Shown here piece after piece: positions 8,301-18,445 of a stretch of 39,443 bases of DNA. Origin of the DNA: Deltaproteobacteria bacterium HGW-Deltaproteobacteria-14 (GTDB lineage Bacteria; Myxococcota_A; UBA9042; PHBI01); NCBI GenBank assembly GCA_002841945.1, contig PHBI01000023.1, forward strand, positions 48,519 to 87,961. Direction: 5' to 3'. A program made the position numbers and the translations under genes. The notes under the pieces were generated by a model. The model was not told the DNA's origin, made no database searches, and saw only the letters and a program-made list of their open reading frames with translations. Position 1 is the stretch's first letter. The number at the start of each line of letters is the position of its first letter.

Positions 8301-10415
8301 TCACGGCTCCGCCCCGCCCTCGGGGCGCGTGTCGTGAAAGCGCGTGAAGTCGATGGAGATGTGGCCGTCGGCGTGGGTCTCGATGACGTCGACGAAGCGC
8401 TCACCGAGCCGGAAGTCCTCGGGGAAGTAGTAGATGTGGCGGGCGTGGACCGTCTGGGCGTAGGTCGCGTCAAAGCCCATCGTCACGCAGATGAGGCCGA
8501 TGAGCTGGCCGCCGGCGGCGCTGTCGAGGTGCTCGACGAGGCAGCTCTCGGCGTCGATGGCGTGCATGACCGTCCAGCTCATGGTGAAGAGCGGTGAGTT
8601 GTCGCGCACCAGCGTCAGGTCGTGGAGGCGGCGCAGGGCATGCCCCTCGGGGCTCCGCTCCTCGACCAGGGCCGACACGCGCATCGTCGCCTCGACGACC
8701 TCGTTGCCGTGCGTGTTGCCGACGCGGAACATCAGCGTCGGGACACCGTGGTACGGCGTCACCGTGACGATCTCGCTGAAGAGGACGTGGGCCTTCGGGC
8801 GCGAGGCCTTGGCGAAGACGAGCCCGGTCGCCAGCGCCGCGAAGAGGATGCCCACGGCCGCCTCGGCGGTGACGAGGGTGTGGGCGTAGCTGGATATCGG
8901 AGACATCGCCCCGTATCCGATGGTGGACATCGTCTGGACGCTGAAGGCGAAGGCGTCGACGAAGGCGCCGTCCGCGAGGTTCGACACCGAGCTCGGGTCG
9001 AGCAGGTAGAGCCCGGCGAACAGGACGTTGAGGGCGAGATAGAGACCGAGGAAGATCGCGAAGAAGCGCGTCCACGAGCCCTGCATCATGAAGAAGTAGA
9101 GGTCGCGCCGCAGCTCGCTCGGGGTGCCGATGCGGACGGCGCTGCCGATGGTGGGGCGGGCGGGCGTAGCGGCCGGTCGCGGCGCGGTGGTCACCTGCGT
9201 CGGCGGCTCCGGGGCCGCGGTGACCGGGCGAGGTTGGGGTGAGACGGCGCCGAGCGGCGCGAGCAGGGGCGCAGCGACCGCCTGAGCCAGGCACACGACG
9301 CCGACGAGGACGAGGAAGCCCCAGGCGGGGACGGCCGCGCCGAGGGGCACGAGGGCGACGAGGAGGGCGGCCGCCGCGAGGCGCAGCCCGGTGCGCAGGC
9401 GCGGCAGGGGGGCGTCGGGTGCGCGCTCGACGACCCGGTCGAGCAGCGCCACCACGACCACGGCGATGGCGAGGCCGCCGGCGAGGAGCCAGCGCTGCCC
9501 GAGGGCGACGGTGGCGCCGGGCTCGAGGGCGAGCGCCGGGGTCAGGGCCGCCCCGACGACCGTCAGCGCGCCGACGAGGGGGAGGTGAGCGTAGACCCAG
9601 ACGACGAAGGCGCCGGGGCTGGCCTCCGGGGGGCGGCGCCCGGCGACGTCGCCGAAGTAGGTCCACCACGCGCCGGCCGCCACGAAGAGCGTCAGGGTGG
9701 CGTCGAGCAGCGTCGGTGCGGAGCCGTCGAGGGAGCTCGTCGGGAGGGGGCGGACCAGGGCCAGGACGAAGCCGACCCCCAGCACGGCGATGGCGAGGAG
9801 CCCGAAGCGCCGCGCGAGGTGGTCGAGATCGAGGGGCTTGGCGTGCGCGGCCGCGCGGTAGGCGCGCGAGATCGGGACCGACAGCGCGAGGCTGACGGCC
9901 GCGGCCCACAGGATCCACGTCCAGGGTGGGTCGACGGCGGCGGCGACCAACCACAGGGCGGTGTCGATGGCGAACAAGGTCGCGAAGCGGCCCGAGAGCG
10001 CCCGGCTGACGGGCTCCTGGCGATGAGCGCGCAGGTAGTGGAGCGCGAGGATGGCCTTGGTGACCGCGTAGGCGAGCGCGAAGTCGCGCGGCCTGCCGGC
10101 GAGGACGTCGGGGACGGCCAGCGCGAGGGCGACGACCCCGGCGAGCTGGGCGATGACGAGGACCCGGTGGAGGGCGTCGTCGGCGTCGTAGCGGTTGGCG
10201 TGGAGGGTGGTCGTCGCCCAGGCGGTCCAGGCGGCGGTCAGCAGCCCGGCGACGGCGAGGGCGTCGGCGCCGGTCGGGGTCGCGGCGAGGGCCTCTCCCA
10301 CCCGCAGAAACAGGCCGGCGAAGGCGAGATCGACGAGGCGCTCGAGCCAGGTGACGGGCTTGTCGGGCGCGTCGTCGGCGCAATGCAGCTGCGGGGCCCG
10401 GGACCAGCGGCTCAA
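8301..10415 (-). CDS. LtrA-like membrane domain fused to KirBac inward-rectifier K+ channel
   Basis: A 704-residue inner-membrane protein. Residues about 19-390 form a many-helix domain resembling 'low temperature requirement A' proteins (VTWLER..DLAFA at the start, then HANRYDADDALHRVL and RRFGLLAIAVLG). The acidic residue of the usual ER..LGE motif is lost. A Pro/Thr/Ala-rich linker (about 392-430) joins it to a complete KirBac-type channel: slide helix and TM1 (about 435-472), pore helix and K+ filter TIGYG (498-502), TM2 (about 511-540), and an IRK cytoplasmic domain with GVPTLMFRVGN, LVRDNSPLF, SWTVMHAID and QTVHARH. KirBacs are normally about 300-350 aa without such an N-terminus. The TTG at 10415 has GAGGGGG upstream; a TTG at 10442 would add nine residues. 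The ion role is K+ flux; the LtrA part is of unknown function and may regulate or scaffold the pore. Confidence 0.85.
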   Translation of the reverse strand: MSRWSRAPQLHCADDAPDKPVTWLERLVDLAFAGLFLRVGEALAATPTGADALAVAGLLTAAWTAWATTTLHANRYDADDALHRVLVIAQLAGVVALALAVPDVLAGRPRDFALAYAVTKAILALHYLRAHRQEPVSRALSGRFATLFAIDTALWLVAAAVDPPWTWILWAAAVSLALSVPISRAYRAAAHAKPLDLDHLARRFGLLAIAVLGVGFVLALVRPLPTSSLDGSAPTLLDATLTLFVAAGAWWTYFGDVAGRRPPEASPGAFVVWVYAHLPLVGALTVVGAALTPALALEPGATVALGQRWLLAGGLAIAVVVVALLDRVVERAPDAPLPRLRTGLRLAAAALLVALVPLGAAVPAWGFLVLVGVVCLAQAVAAPLLAPLGAVSPQPRPVTAAPEPPTQVTTAPRPAATPARPTIGSAVRIGTPSELRRDLYFFMMQGSWTRFFAIFLGLYLALNVLFAGLYLLDPSSVSNLADGAFVDAFAFSVQTMSTIGYGAMSPISSYAHTLVTAEAAVGILFAALATGLVFAKASRPKAHVLFSEIVTVTPYHGVPTLMFRVGNTHGNEVVEATMRVSALVEERSPEGHALRRLHDLTLVRDNSPLFTMSWTVMHAIDAESCLVEHLDSAAGGQLIGLICVTMGFDATYAQTVHARHIYYFPEDFRLGERFVDVIETHADGHISIDFTRFHDTRPEGGAEP

Positions 10416-10420
10416 TTCGT

Positions 10421-10427
10421 CCCCCTC
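10421..10427 (-). promoter_or_regulatory. Shine-Dalgarno deciding a TTG start
   Basis: GAGGGGG on the minus strand lies 5 bases before TTG 10415 of the LtrA-KirBac gene. The alternative TTG at 10442 has no purine-rich site before it. Confidence 0.5.
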
Positions 10428-10479
10428 GACGGCTGGGTCCAAGGGAGTGTGACGGTCCGAGCGGCGGACGTCGAGCGGA

Positions 10480-11088
10480 CTACAGCAGCAGGTCGACGAA
10501 GCTCGTCGCGATGACGATCGGGGCGAGCAGCCCGACCGCGGAGCCGATGACGTAGGCGCGCAGCGGCACGTTCGAGAAGGCGAGCGCGTAGTTGAGCGGG
10601 GGCGCGACCCAGAACACCAGCCGCAGGACGGCGACGGTGCGGATCGGCGCGCCGTCGAGGCGCGCGAGGAGGCGCTCGAGGAAGGGGCGGCGGATCTCGG
10701 TCAAGAGCCGCCCGCCGACCGCGCGGACCAGGAGGAAGCTGACGGTGACCGCGAGGAGCGCGCCGGCGATGGCGACGATCGCCCCGCCGATCTGTCCCCA
10801 GGCCAGGGCCGCCGCGGCGACGAAGAGCATGCCCGGCACCTGCACCAGGGTGCCGAGCGCGAAGGCCGCGAGGAAGCCGATGACGCCGAGCGCGCCGGCG
10901 CCGACCATCCAGCCGCGCAGGCTCTCCACGCTGAGGTCACGGGTGAGGCCCGTGGCGACGCCGACGGCGGCCAGGCCACCGAGCAGGGCGACCAGCAGGC
11001 CGAGCCGAACCCAGCGGCGCGCGGCGGGGGACAGGCGGCGCTCGTCGGAGCGGGAGCGAGGCGGGAGGTTACAGCTCATCGCCTTCAC
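10480..11088 (-). CDS. TVP38/TMEM64 (VTT/DedA-like) membrane protein
   Basis: A 202-residue integral membrane protein with a VTT-type core. It has a short basic N-terminus, TM1 (about 29-47), two paired hydrophobic segments (about 67-120) including the re-entrant-loop region LGTLVQVPGMLFVAAAALAWG, then RAVGG, and a C-terminal part with RLVFWVAPPLNYALAFSNVPL. Family members act in lipid or membrane homeostasis, but no substrate can be stated. A second ATG at 11079 is possible. It is transcribed divergently from the acyl-CoA dehydrogenase. The LtrA-KirBac gene lies downstream on the same strand, 64 bases away, so co-transcription is possible. Confidence 0.82.
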   Translation of the reverse strand: MKAMSCNLPPRSRSDERRLSPAARRWVRLGLLVALLGGLAAVGVATGLTRDLSVESLRGWMVGAGALGVIGFLAAFALGTLVQVPGMLFVAAAALAWGQIGGAIVAIAGALLAVTVSFLLVRAVGGRLLTEIRRPFLERLLARLDGAPIRTVAVLRLVFWVAPPLNYALAFSNVPLRAYVIGSAVGLLAPIVIATSFVDLLL

Positions 11089-11119
11089 ACCTACACGATC
11101 CGCCGCCGCCGACTCAAGC

Positions 11120-11146
11120 GTTTTAAATGACCAGTCAATATTTTAG
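11120..11146. promoter_or_regulatory. AT-rich operator-like palindrome in divergent promoter
   Basis: This is a local AT-rich island in otherwise GC-rich DNA between the VTT gene and the acyl-CoA dehydrogenase. It contains ATTGAC-TG-GTCATT (minus-strand reading; core TGACCAGTCA at 11128-11137), an imperfect 14-base dyad. The size and placement are like TetR-family operators that control fatty-acid degradation genes. No TetR gene is in the window, and the regulator assignment is inference. Confidence 0.4.
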
Positions 11147-11203
11147 CAGGGCGCGACGCGCCTCGCGGTTGACCGGCGGGCGCTGGCCCCCGAGGCTCGT
11201 CGC

Positions 11204-12349
11204 ATGGACTTCTACGACAACCTGCTCGACGACACCCACCGGCTCCTGCGCGCGACCTGCCGGCGCTTCGCCGAGGCCGAGATCGCGCCCCACGCCGACG
11301 CCTGGGAGGAGGCGGGGGGGTTCCCTCGCGAGCTCTATCGCAAAGCAGCAGACGTGGGCCTTCTAGGCGTTGGTTTCAACGAAGACTTAGGTGGTTCTGG
11401 CGGTGGTGCACTGCACATCGTCGCGGCCATCGAGGGGTTGATGCGCGGGGGCTCGACCGGGGTCGCGGTCGGCCTCGGCTCGCTCGGGATCGCGCTGCCG
11501 CCCATCGTGCAGGCGGCGGATCCGTGGCAGCTCGACGCCTTCGTGCGCCCCGTGCTGGCGGGGGAGAAGATCGCGGCGTTGGCGATCACGGAGCCGGGCA
11601 CGGGGAGCGACGTCGCGGGGGTGGTGACCCGGGCGCGCCGCGACGGCGAGCGCTACGTCGTCAGCGGCTCGAAGCTCTTCATCACGTCGGGGACGCGGGC
11701 GGACGTCATCACGACGCTGGTGCGGACCGGGGACGACCCCCACGGCGGCCTGACCTTTCTGGTGCTGACCCCCGACATGGAGGGCGTCGCGGTCTCGCGG
11801 AGCCTCAAGAAGACGGGGTGGTGGGCGAGCGACACGGCGGAGCTGTTCTTCGACGCGGTGCGCGTGCCCGTGAGCCACCGGGTCGGCCCGGAGGGCGGAG
11901 GGTTTGGGACGTTGATGCGGAACTTCCAGACCGAGCGGCTCGCGCTCGCGGCGTACGGGGCCGCGACGGCGGAGCTGGCGCTCGAGGCGTCGATCCGCTA
12001 CGCCCGCGAGCGCAAGGCGTTCGGGCGGCCCATCGCGGGCTTTCAGGTGACGCGCCACAAGCTCGCCGACATGGCGACCCGGGTCCTGACGGCGAAGACC
12101 GTGGTCTACCAGGTGGCGACCCGCATGGACCGTGGTCAGACGGTGGTCCAGGAGGTGTCGATGGCGAAGAACCTGGCGGCGGACGTCGCGCGCGAGGTCA
12201 CCTACGAGGCCGTGCAGATCCACGGCGGGCTCGGCTACATCCGGGAGACGCTCGTCGAGCGCCTGTCGCGAGACGCCCGCCTGCTGCCCATCGGCGGCGG
12301 CACCCAGGAGGTGATGAAGGAGATCATCGCCCGATCGATGGGGCTCTGA
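11204..12349 (+). CDS. Acyl-CoA dehydrogenase, LCAD/IVD-like active site
   Basis: A 381-residue FAD flavoenzyme that introduces the alpha,beta double bond in acyl-CoAs (beta-oxidation or amino-acid degradation). Visible motifs: AITEPGTGSD (flavin/substrate binding, about 127-136), the FITSGTRAD region, RERKAFGRPI (about 268-277) and QIHGGLGY (about 338-345). The usual C-terminal catalytic Glu of medium/short-chain enzymes (YEGT) is absent; the segment reads IGGGTQEVMKEI. Glu244 in NFQTERLALA sits where the catalytic base lies in long-chain and isovaleryl-CoA dehydrogenases. It is therefore likely active with a relocated base. No beta-oxidation partner genes are adjacent. Confidence 0.93.
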   Translation: MDFYDNLLDDTHRLLRATCRRFAEAEIAPHADAWEEAGGFPRELYRKAADVGLLGVGFNEDLGGSGGGALHIVAAIEGLMRGGSTGVAVGLGSLGIALPPIVQAADPWQLDAFVRPVLAGEKIAALAITEPGTGSDVAGVVTRARRDGERYVVSGSKLFITSGTRADVITTLVRTGDDPHGGLTFLVLTPDMEGVAVSRSLKKTGWWASDTAELFFDAVRVPVSHRVGPEGGGFGTLMRNFQTERLALAAYGAATAELALEASIRYARERKAFGRPIAGFQVTRHKLADMATRVLTAKTVVYQVATRMDRGQTVVQEVSMAKNLAADVAREVTYEAVQIHGGLGYIRETLVERLSRDARLLPIGGGTQEVMKEIIARSMGL

Positions 12350-12646
12350 GCCTGAGAGGCGTCCGGCGGCGTGTCATCCCGTCCCTGGCGGGGGGCGTCA
12401 CCGCGGCCCCGAGGCGACCCTGATCAGCGCACGGCTGGTTCCGAGGGCGCGCATATTGCGGTGCATCAAAGCCGCGCCACGCCGAGGTCGCGGGGCAGCG
12501 ACGCCGGAGCCGCGAGCAGCCCGGGTTCGGCGTCATCGCCGTTCCCGAGGGCTGCCGTAGCGGTGGATCTCGCCACACCGATCCCATAGCCTGTAGCGAC
12601 TGCTCGTCATCAATGGCCGCATCGGCCGGCCTTCGCGGAGATGAAC
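12350..12646. other. Intergenic region upstream of giant surface-protein gene
   Basis: A region of 297 bases between two plus-strand genes. No supported gene was found. A GGAG at 12637-12640 lies six bases before ATG 12647. It presumably holds the dehydrogenase terminator and the promoter of the giant protein, but neither is clear by eye. Confidence 0.4.
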
Positions 12647-15600
12647 ATGCGTCAATCACGCTCGCTCCCCACGCTGTTCACTCGAGTCGCCGTCGCGGCG
12701 GTAGCCGTCGCCGCCCTGGCCACACCGGCCCGGGCCGAGCTCCAGGTGCAGCCCGATCCCGACCCGATGCACCTGGCGACCGCCGTGCTCGGCACCCAGG
12801 GGATCCAGATCCTGTCGGTCCTGTACGAGGGCGCGCCGACCGCCGCGGGGCTCTACACGGGCGGCCCGCTCGGGATCGCGGACGGCGCCATCTTCACCTC
12901 GGGGGACGTGCGCGTCGCGCTGCCCCCGAACCTGAGCGACGAGGAGACCTGGCTCAACGGCCTGGGCGGCGACGCCGACGACCTGTGCTGGAGCCTCATC
13001 CCGGACTTCGAGCCCTTCGACGCCGTCCGGCTGACCATCGACTTCGAGCTGGCCGCTGGCTACGACGGCATCCAGTTCTCCTACATCTTCGGCTCGGAGG
13101 AGTACCCGGAGTACGTCGGCGACATCTTCAACGACGCGATGGGGGTCTTTCTCGACTACGACCCGGCGACGGACACCAGCCTCGATCTGAAGGCCGCCCG
13201 CAACATCGCGCTCGACGCGCAGGGTGAGCGCATCACCATCAACGGGCCGTTCTTCAGCAGCTCCGAGGTCATCGTGCCGCCGTCGGACCCGAAGGACCCC
13301 AACCAGATCACCGAGTACGACGGCACCACCCCGCTCCTGACCAGCCGCGCGCCCATCGGCCCCGGCGTACACCGCATCGACATCGTCGTCTGCGACGCCG
13401 GCGACGACGCGCTCGACTCGGGCCTCTTGTTGACGTCGCTCGCCGGCTGCACCGGCGCCTGCCAGGGCGTGACCTGGTGTGGCAACGGGCTGCGCGAGAG
13501 CGGCGAGGCCTGCGACGACGGCAACAACGTCCAGGGCGACGGCTGCGACACCGCGTGCCACGTCGAGGGCGGCTGGTCCTGCGAGGAGGACATCGGCGGC
13601 CGCAGCGTGTGCAAGTCCACCTGCGGCGACGGCGTCATCGACGACGGCGAGGACTGTGACGACCAGAACTTCGACAACCGCGACGACTGCTCGAACACCT
13701 GCCGCGCCGCGTCGTGTCAGGACGGCCTGCTGCACGACCACGGCGCCGGCACCGAGACCGACGTCGACTGCGGCGGCGACAGCTGCGGCCCCTGCGGGCT
13801 CGGCGAGGGCTGCGAGGACGACCTCGACTGCGCGGACGGGCTCTGCGTCGAGGGGACCTGCCTGACCGAGGTCGGCTGCGGCAACGGCCTCTGCGACGAC
13901 AACGAGACCCTGATCACCTGCCCGTTCGACTGCCGCGACTGTGACGCCAACGGGGTCCCCGACGCCGACGAGCTCGCGAGCGGCGCCGCCGCGGACTGCA
14001 ACGCCAACGGGGTCATCGACGCGTGCGACATCGGGATCTCGGGGGCGGCGAACCGGACCTTCAGCGTGACCGCCTTCGACGTCGTCCGCGCCGGCTACGA
14101 CAACGCCACCGCCGGCCTGCTCGGCTTCGAGGGGCGGTACCCGACGACCGATCCTTACGCCCGGCGGAGCTCCCTCGGCAACGACGGCAGCCCGCTCGAC
14201 GGCCCCTATCAGGTGCTCGCCGGGGCGACCGGCGACACCGTCGCCATCACGGAGCTCCTCGACGCGCCGGTCGACTACTCGCAGGTGCCGGTGTTCGGGC
14301 AGTGCGTCGACGACGGCGTCTGCGACCTGGTCCACGAGCCGTGCGACTGCGGCGACTGCCTCGCGGCGCCGGAGTGCGTGGGCGTCGGCGAGGGCTGCGT
14401 CGACGACGAGTTCTGCGACATCGAGGGCGGCGAGAGCTGCGTCTGCTCCGACTGCCTGGGCACGCCGGACTGCGTCCTGCCGGCCTCACCCACGGTGCCC
14501 GAGGAGATCGCGCCGCTGCCGCACGCCCGGGAGTACATCGAGCTCTTCAACTTCGGCGCGGCCGACGTCTCGCTGGCCGGCTGGACGCTAGCGGACGCGA
14601 ACGGCCACCAGTGGTCGCTCCCCGAGTACGTCATCGCCGCCGGCGACTACGCGGTGCTCACGAGCTCGTTCGACGACCTCGCCGACGAGTGGAGCCTCTA
14701 CGACCCGCGGGTCATCGAGCTCGACATGGACGGCGCCCTGACCGCCGTCGACACCCTGACGCTGCTGAACGCCTCGGGCGCTCCCGTCTTCCGGGTGAGC
14801 TGGGTCGACGACGGCGTGGGCGGCGTGGCCACCCACCTCGTGCCGTGGCCCTGGAACCCGCCGATCTCGGCGGACTGTGACGAGGACGGCGTCCCTGACG
14901 AGTGCCAGCCGGACTGCAACGAGAACGGCGCGGCGGACACCTGCGACATCGCGAGCGGCACCTCGACCGACTTCGACGGCAACGGGGTCCCCGACGAGTG
15001 CGGCGCCCAGGACTGCAACGGCAACGGCGTGCCCGACTTCGTCGACATCCTGCGCGGCCAGGGGACCGGCTGGTCGCGGACCCGGTGGGGGAGCGCCGCG
15101 GCGCCGATCAACCGCTACGGCTACGACCCGGGCTACGACCTCGGCTACGAGGACAACAGCACGCTCTCCCCCGACTACGGGCGCTACACGAGCGCGTGGG
15201 GCGACGTCGGCAGCCCGGGGACCGGCGCCTACTTCGTCGACGCGACGACGAGCGGCAACACCGTCGCGGTCACCGAGATGATGACCAACCCCGCCGGCTA
15301 CGACGGCGACGGCGGCGTCGAGTGGGTCGAGCTCTTCAACTACGGCCCCGAGGCGGTCGACATCGGCGGGTGGAGCTTCTTCGACCCGAACGACCAGTCG
15401 AGCGTGTACATCCAGGACGGCAACAACACCGTCATCCCGAGCGGCGAGTTCCGCTTGGTCGTGGCCGACTCCGGCGGCTGGTTCGCCGAGCAGTGGGGGG
15501 TGGACCCGGAGACGGTCATCGGCACCTCCAACCTGACGCAGTTCTTCGGCGACTACGAGGACGCGTTCGCGCTCAACGACGACCAGAACGCGACGGTGTG

Positions 15601-16862
15601 GGAGGTCTGGTACGGCGACGACGGCGACGAGTCGGTCGCGACCTACTTCGTGATGCCCGAGCACCCCGAGGGGAGCGACGACTGCGACGGCAACTTCGTC
15701 CCCGACGAGTGCCAGGCCGACTGTGACGGCGACGGCGTCGCGGATGGCTGCGCGTTCCTGCTCGGGGCGCAGGACTGCAACGACAACGGCGTGCCGGACA
15801 CCTGCGACATCGACAGCGGCGGCAGCCCGGACTGCAACTTCAACCGGCGGCCCGACGAGTGCGACATCGCGCCTCGGGTCGACGTCGACCCGCTGCCGTC
15901 GGCGCCCGGCATCACCGCGCCCGGCGCCGTGACCAACGACTACTACGCCATCGCGGTCGCGACCCTCGCCGACACCGAGGGGGCCGGCATCGGGACGTGG
16001 CAGGCCCACACCGACGCCCTCCACCCGACCGGGCCCTACAACGACCTCCTCTACGACAGCGGGGAGGGCTACGCGGAGACGTGGAGCAGCTTCTCGACCC
16101 TGCGGGTCTACGACGACAACGGGACGGCGACCGACTACACGCCGCTGCAGAAGGGCGGCGACGACAACGCGACCCTCGTGGACCTGGATCCGTACGCGGT
16201 GAGCGAGGGCGCCGTCGGGCAGAACGGCTGGCGCACGACCTGGCAGGTGACCCCCGAGGACATCGGCATCGTGCAGGAGATCCTGGTCGCCGGGGACACC
16301 CTCGAGGGGTCGGCCGTGTACCACACGGTGCGCCTCACCAACACCGGCTCCGGGGTGCGGCGCGTGGGCTGGCGCAACCTCTACGACTGGCAGGTCACCG
16401 AGGACGACAACGGCACGCCGTCCGACGACGACGGGCCGAGCACGATCATCGAGACCCCGGACGGCACGGTCCTCGTCCCCGAGACGATCTACGAGTTCGA
16501 CCGCGTGCCCGGCCCCAACGAGGTGGTGCGGATCCACGCCTCGGAGGGGAACTCGACCTACGACGTGCTGCTGTCGGTGAGCTACGACCCCGGCTCGCTG
16601 CCCGGGCGGCCGGTCACGGTGCCCGACAGCTACGCGACGGTGAGCTGGCCCGCCAGCTTCGACTCGAGCTTCGACTACGCGGTCGACCCGAGCCTCGACG
16701 TGGCCGGGGCGGACGGCGACGTCGACGACACCGCGGGGCTGTCGTGGTTCGGCAAGACCCGCGACAACGCCATCATCCTGCAGCCGGGGCAGACCGTGCA
16801 GATCACCCAGGTCCTGTTCGGGGTGGTCCCCGACGCGCCGCCGCCGATCCCGTACAGCGAGG

Positions 16863-18040
16863 ACTGTGACGGCAACGGCGTCCCCGACGAGTGCCAGGAG
16901 GACTGCGACAACGACGGCGTCGCCGACGTCTGCCAGGAGGGCGGGGACTGCGACGGCAACGGCCAGATCGACGTGTGCGAGATCGCCGACGGGGCGGTCG
17001 ACTGCGACGGCGACCTGGTGCTCGACAGCTGCCAGCTCGCCGACGGGACGGCGTTCGACTGCGACGGCAACCAGACCCTCGACGCGTGCGACATCGCGAA
17101 CGGCGCGGCCGACTGCGACCAGAGCGGGATCCCCGACAGCTGCGAGATCGCCGCCGGCGCCGACGACTGCGACGCCAACGGCGTCCTCGACAGCTGCGAG
17201 ATGGAGAGCGACTGCAACGAGAACGGCGTCCTCGATCGCTGCGAGGCGGACTGCGACGCCAACGGCGTGCCCGACGAGTGCGATCTCGCGGACGGGGCGA
17301 CCGACTGCGACGCCAACCAGACCCTCGACGTCTGCGAGCTCGACGGCAACGACTGCGACGGCAACCAGACCCTCGACGTCTGCGAGCTCGACCGACTGCA
17401 ACCAGAACCAGACCCTCGACGTCTGCGAGCTCGACGGCGACGACTGCAACCAGAACCAGACCCTCGACGTCTGCGAGCTGGCCGCCGGCGCCACCGACTG
17501 CAACACCAACCAGACCCTCGACGCCTGCGAGCTCGCGGCCGGCGCCGCCGACTGCGACGACAACGGGCAGCTCGACGTGTGCCAGGACGACTGCGACGAC
17601 AACGGGCAGCCCGACGTCTGCGACCTCGCCGGGGGCGCGGCGGACTGCGACGCCAACCAGGCCCTCGACGTCTGCGAGCTCGCGGCCGGCGCCGCCGACT
17701 GCGACGCCAACGGCGTGCTCGACGTGTGCCAGGACGACTGCAACGACAACGGCACCCCCGACGTCTGCGACCTGACCGCGGGGACGAGCCTCGACTGCAA
17801 CACCAACCTGCAGCCGGACGAGTGCGACATCGCCGCACAGGTCAGCACGGACCTCAACAGCAACGGGACGCCCGACGAGTGCGAGGCGGACTGCGACGAC
17901 AACGGCGTCCCCGACGACGTCGACCTCGCCAACGGCGCGACCGACTGCGACGACAACGGCGTGCTCGACGCGTGCGAGGCGGACTGCAACGGCGACGGCG
18001 TCAACGACGCGTGCCAGGAGCTCGTCGAGGTCTGCGACGG
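16863..18040 (+). repeat. Asp/Cys-rich Ca-binding-type tandem repeat array
   Basis: There are more than twenty in-frame units of about 11-19 residues. Their consensus is D-C-D-x-N-[GQ]-x-x-D-x-C-[EDQ], often followed by L-A-x-G-A. The alternating Asp/Asn pattern is like EF-hand/dockerin/thrombospondin-3 calcium loops, and the paired Cys suggest disulfides. Several adjacent units around 17300-17560 are near-identical at DNA level (shared stretch ACCCTCGACGTCTGCGAGCT), so recent slippage or gene conversion is likely there. The frameshift at 17393 falls in this part. Confidence 0.85.
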
Positions 18041-18414
18041 GGTCGACAACGACTGCGACGGGCAGACGGACGCGGAGGACGCCGACATGGTGCTCGTCGC
18101 CTGCGAGAACCAGGTCGGGGTGTGCGAGGGCGCGATGAAGACGCCGTCCTTGTGCGTCGCCGGCGAGTGGCAGCCGTGCGGTGACCCCGCCTACACGGCC
18201 CACTCGAGCGACTACGCGACGGACGACGCGTCGTGCGACGGGCGCGACAACGACTGCAGCGGCGCCGCCGACGAGGACTACGTCGCGGCCGCGTCGAGCT
18301 GCGGCGTCGGCGAGTGCGCCGAGGCGACCGGCGAGCTGCTGTGTCAGCTGAACGAGGACGGAGACAAGGTGGTCGTCGACACCTGCGATCCGCTCGCGGG
18401 CGCCAGCGACGAGC

Positions 18415-18445
<31 letters not shown>

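Noticed and set aside
16863..18040. Regularly spaced short repeats that could suggest a CRISPR array
   Set aside because: Units follow codon phase, vary in length by multiples of three and encode a consistent Asp/Cys protein repeat; there are no unique spacers and no cas genes.
14588..18088. Minus-strand open frame of over 1,100 codons, Ser/Gln-rich
   Set aside because: It is an antisense shadow of the plus-strand repeat protein; the Ser/Gln wording simply comes from the complement of the Asp/Cys repeat codons.
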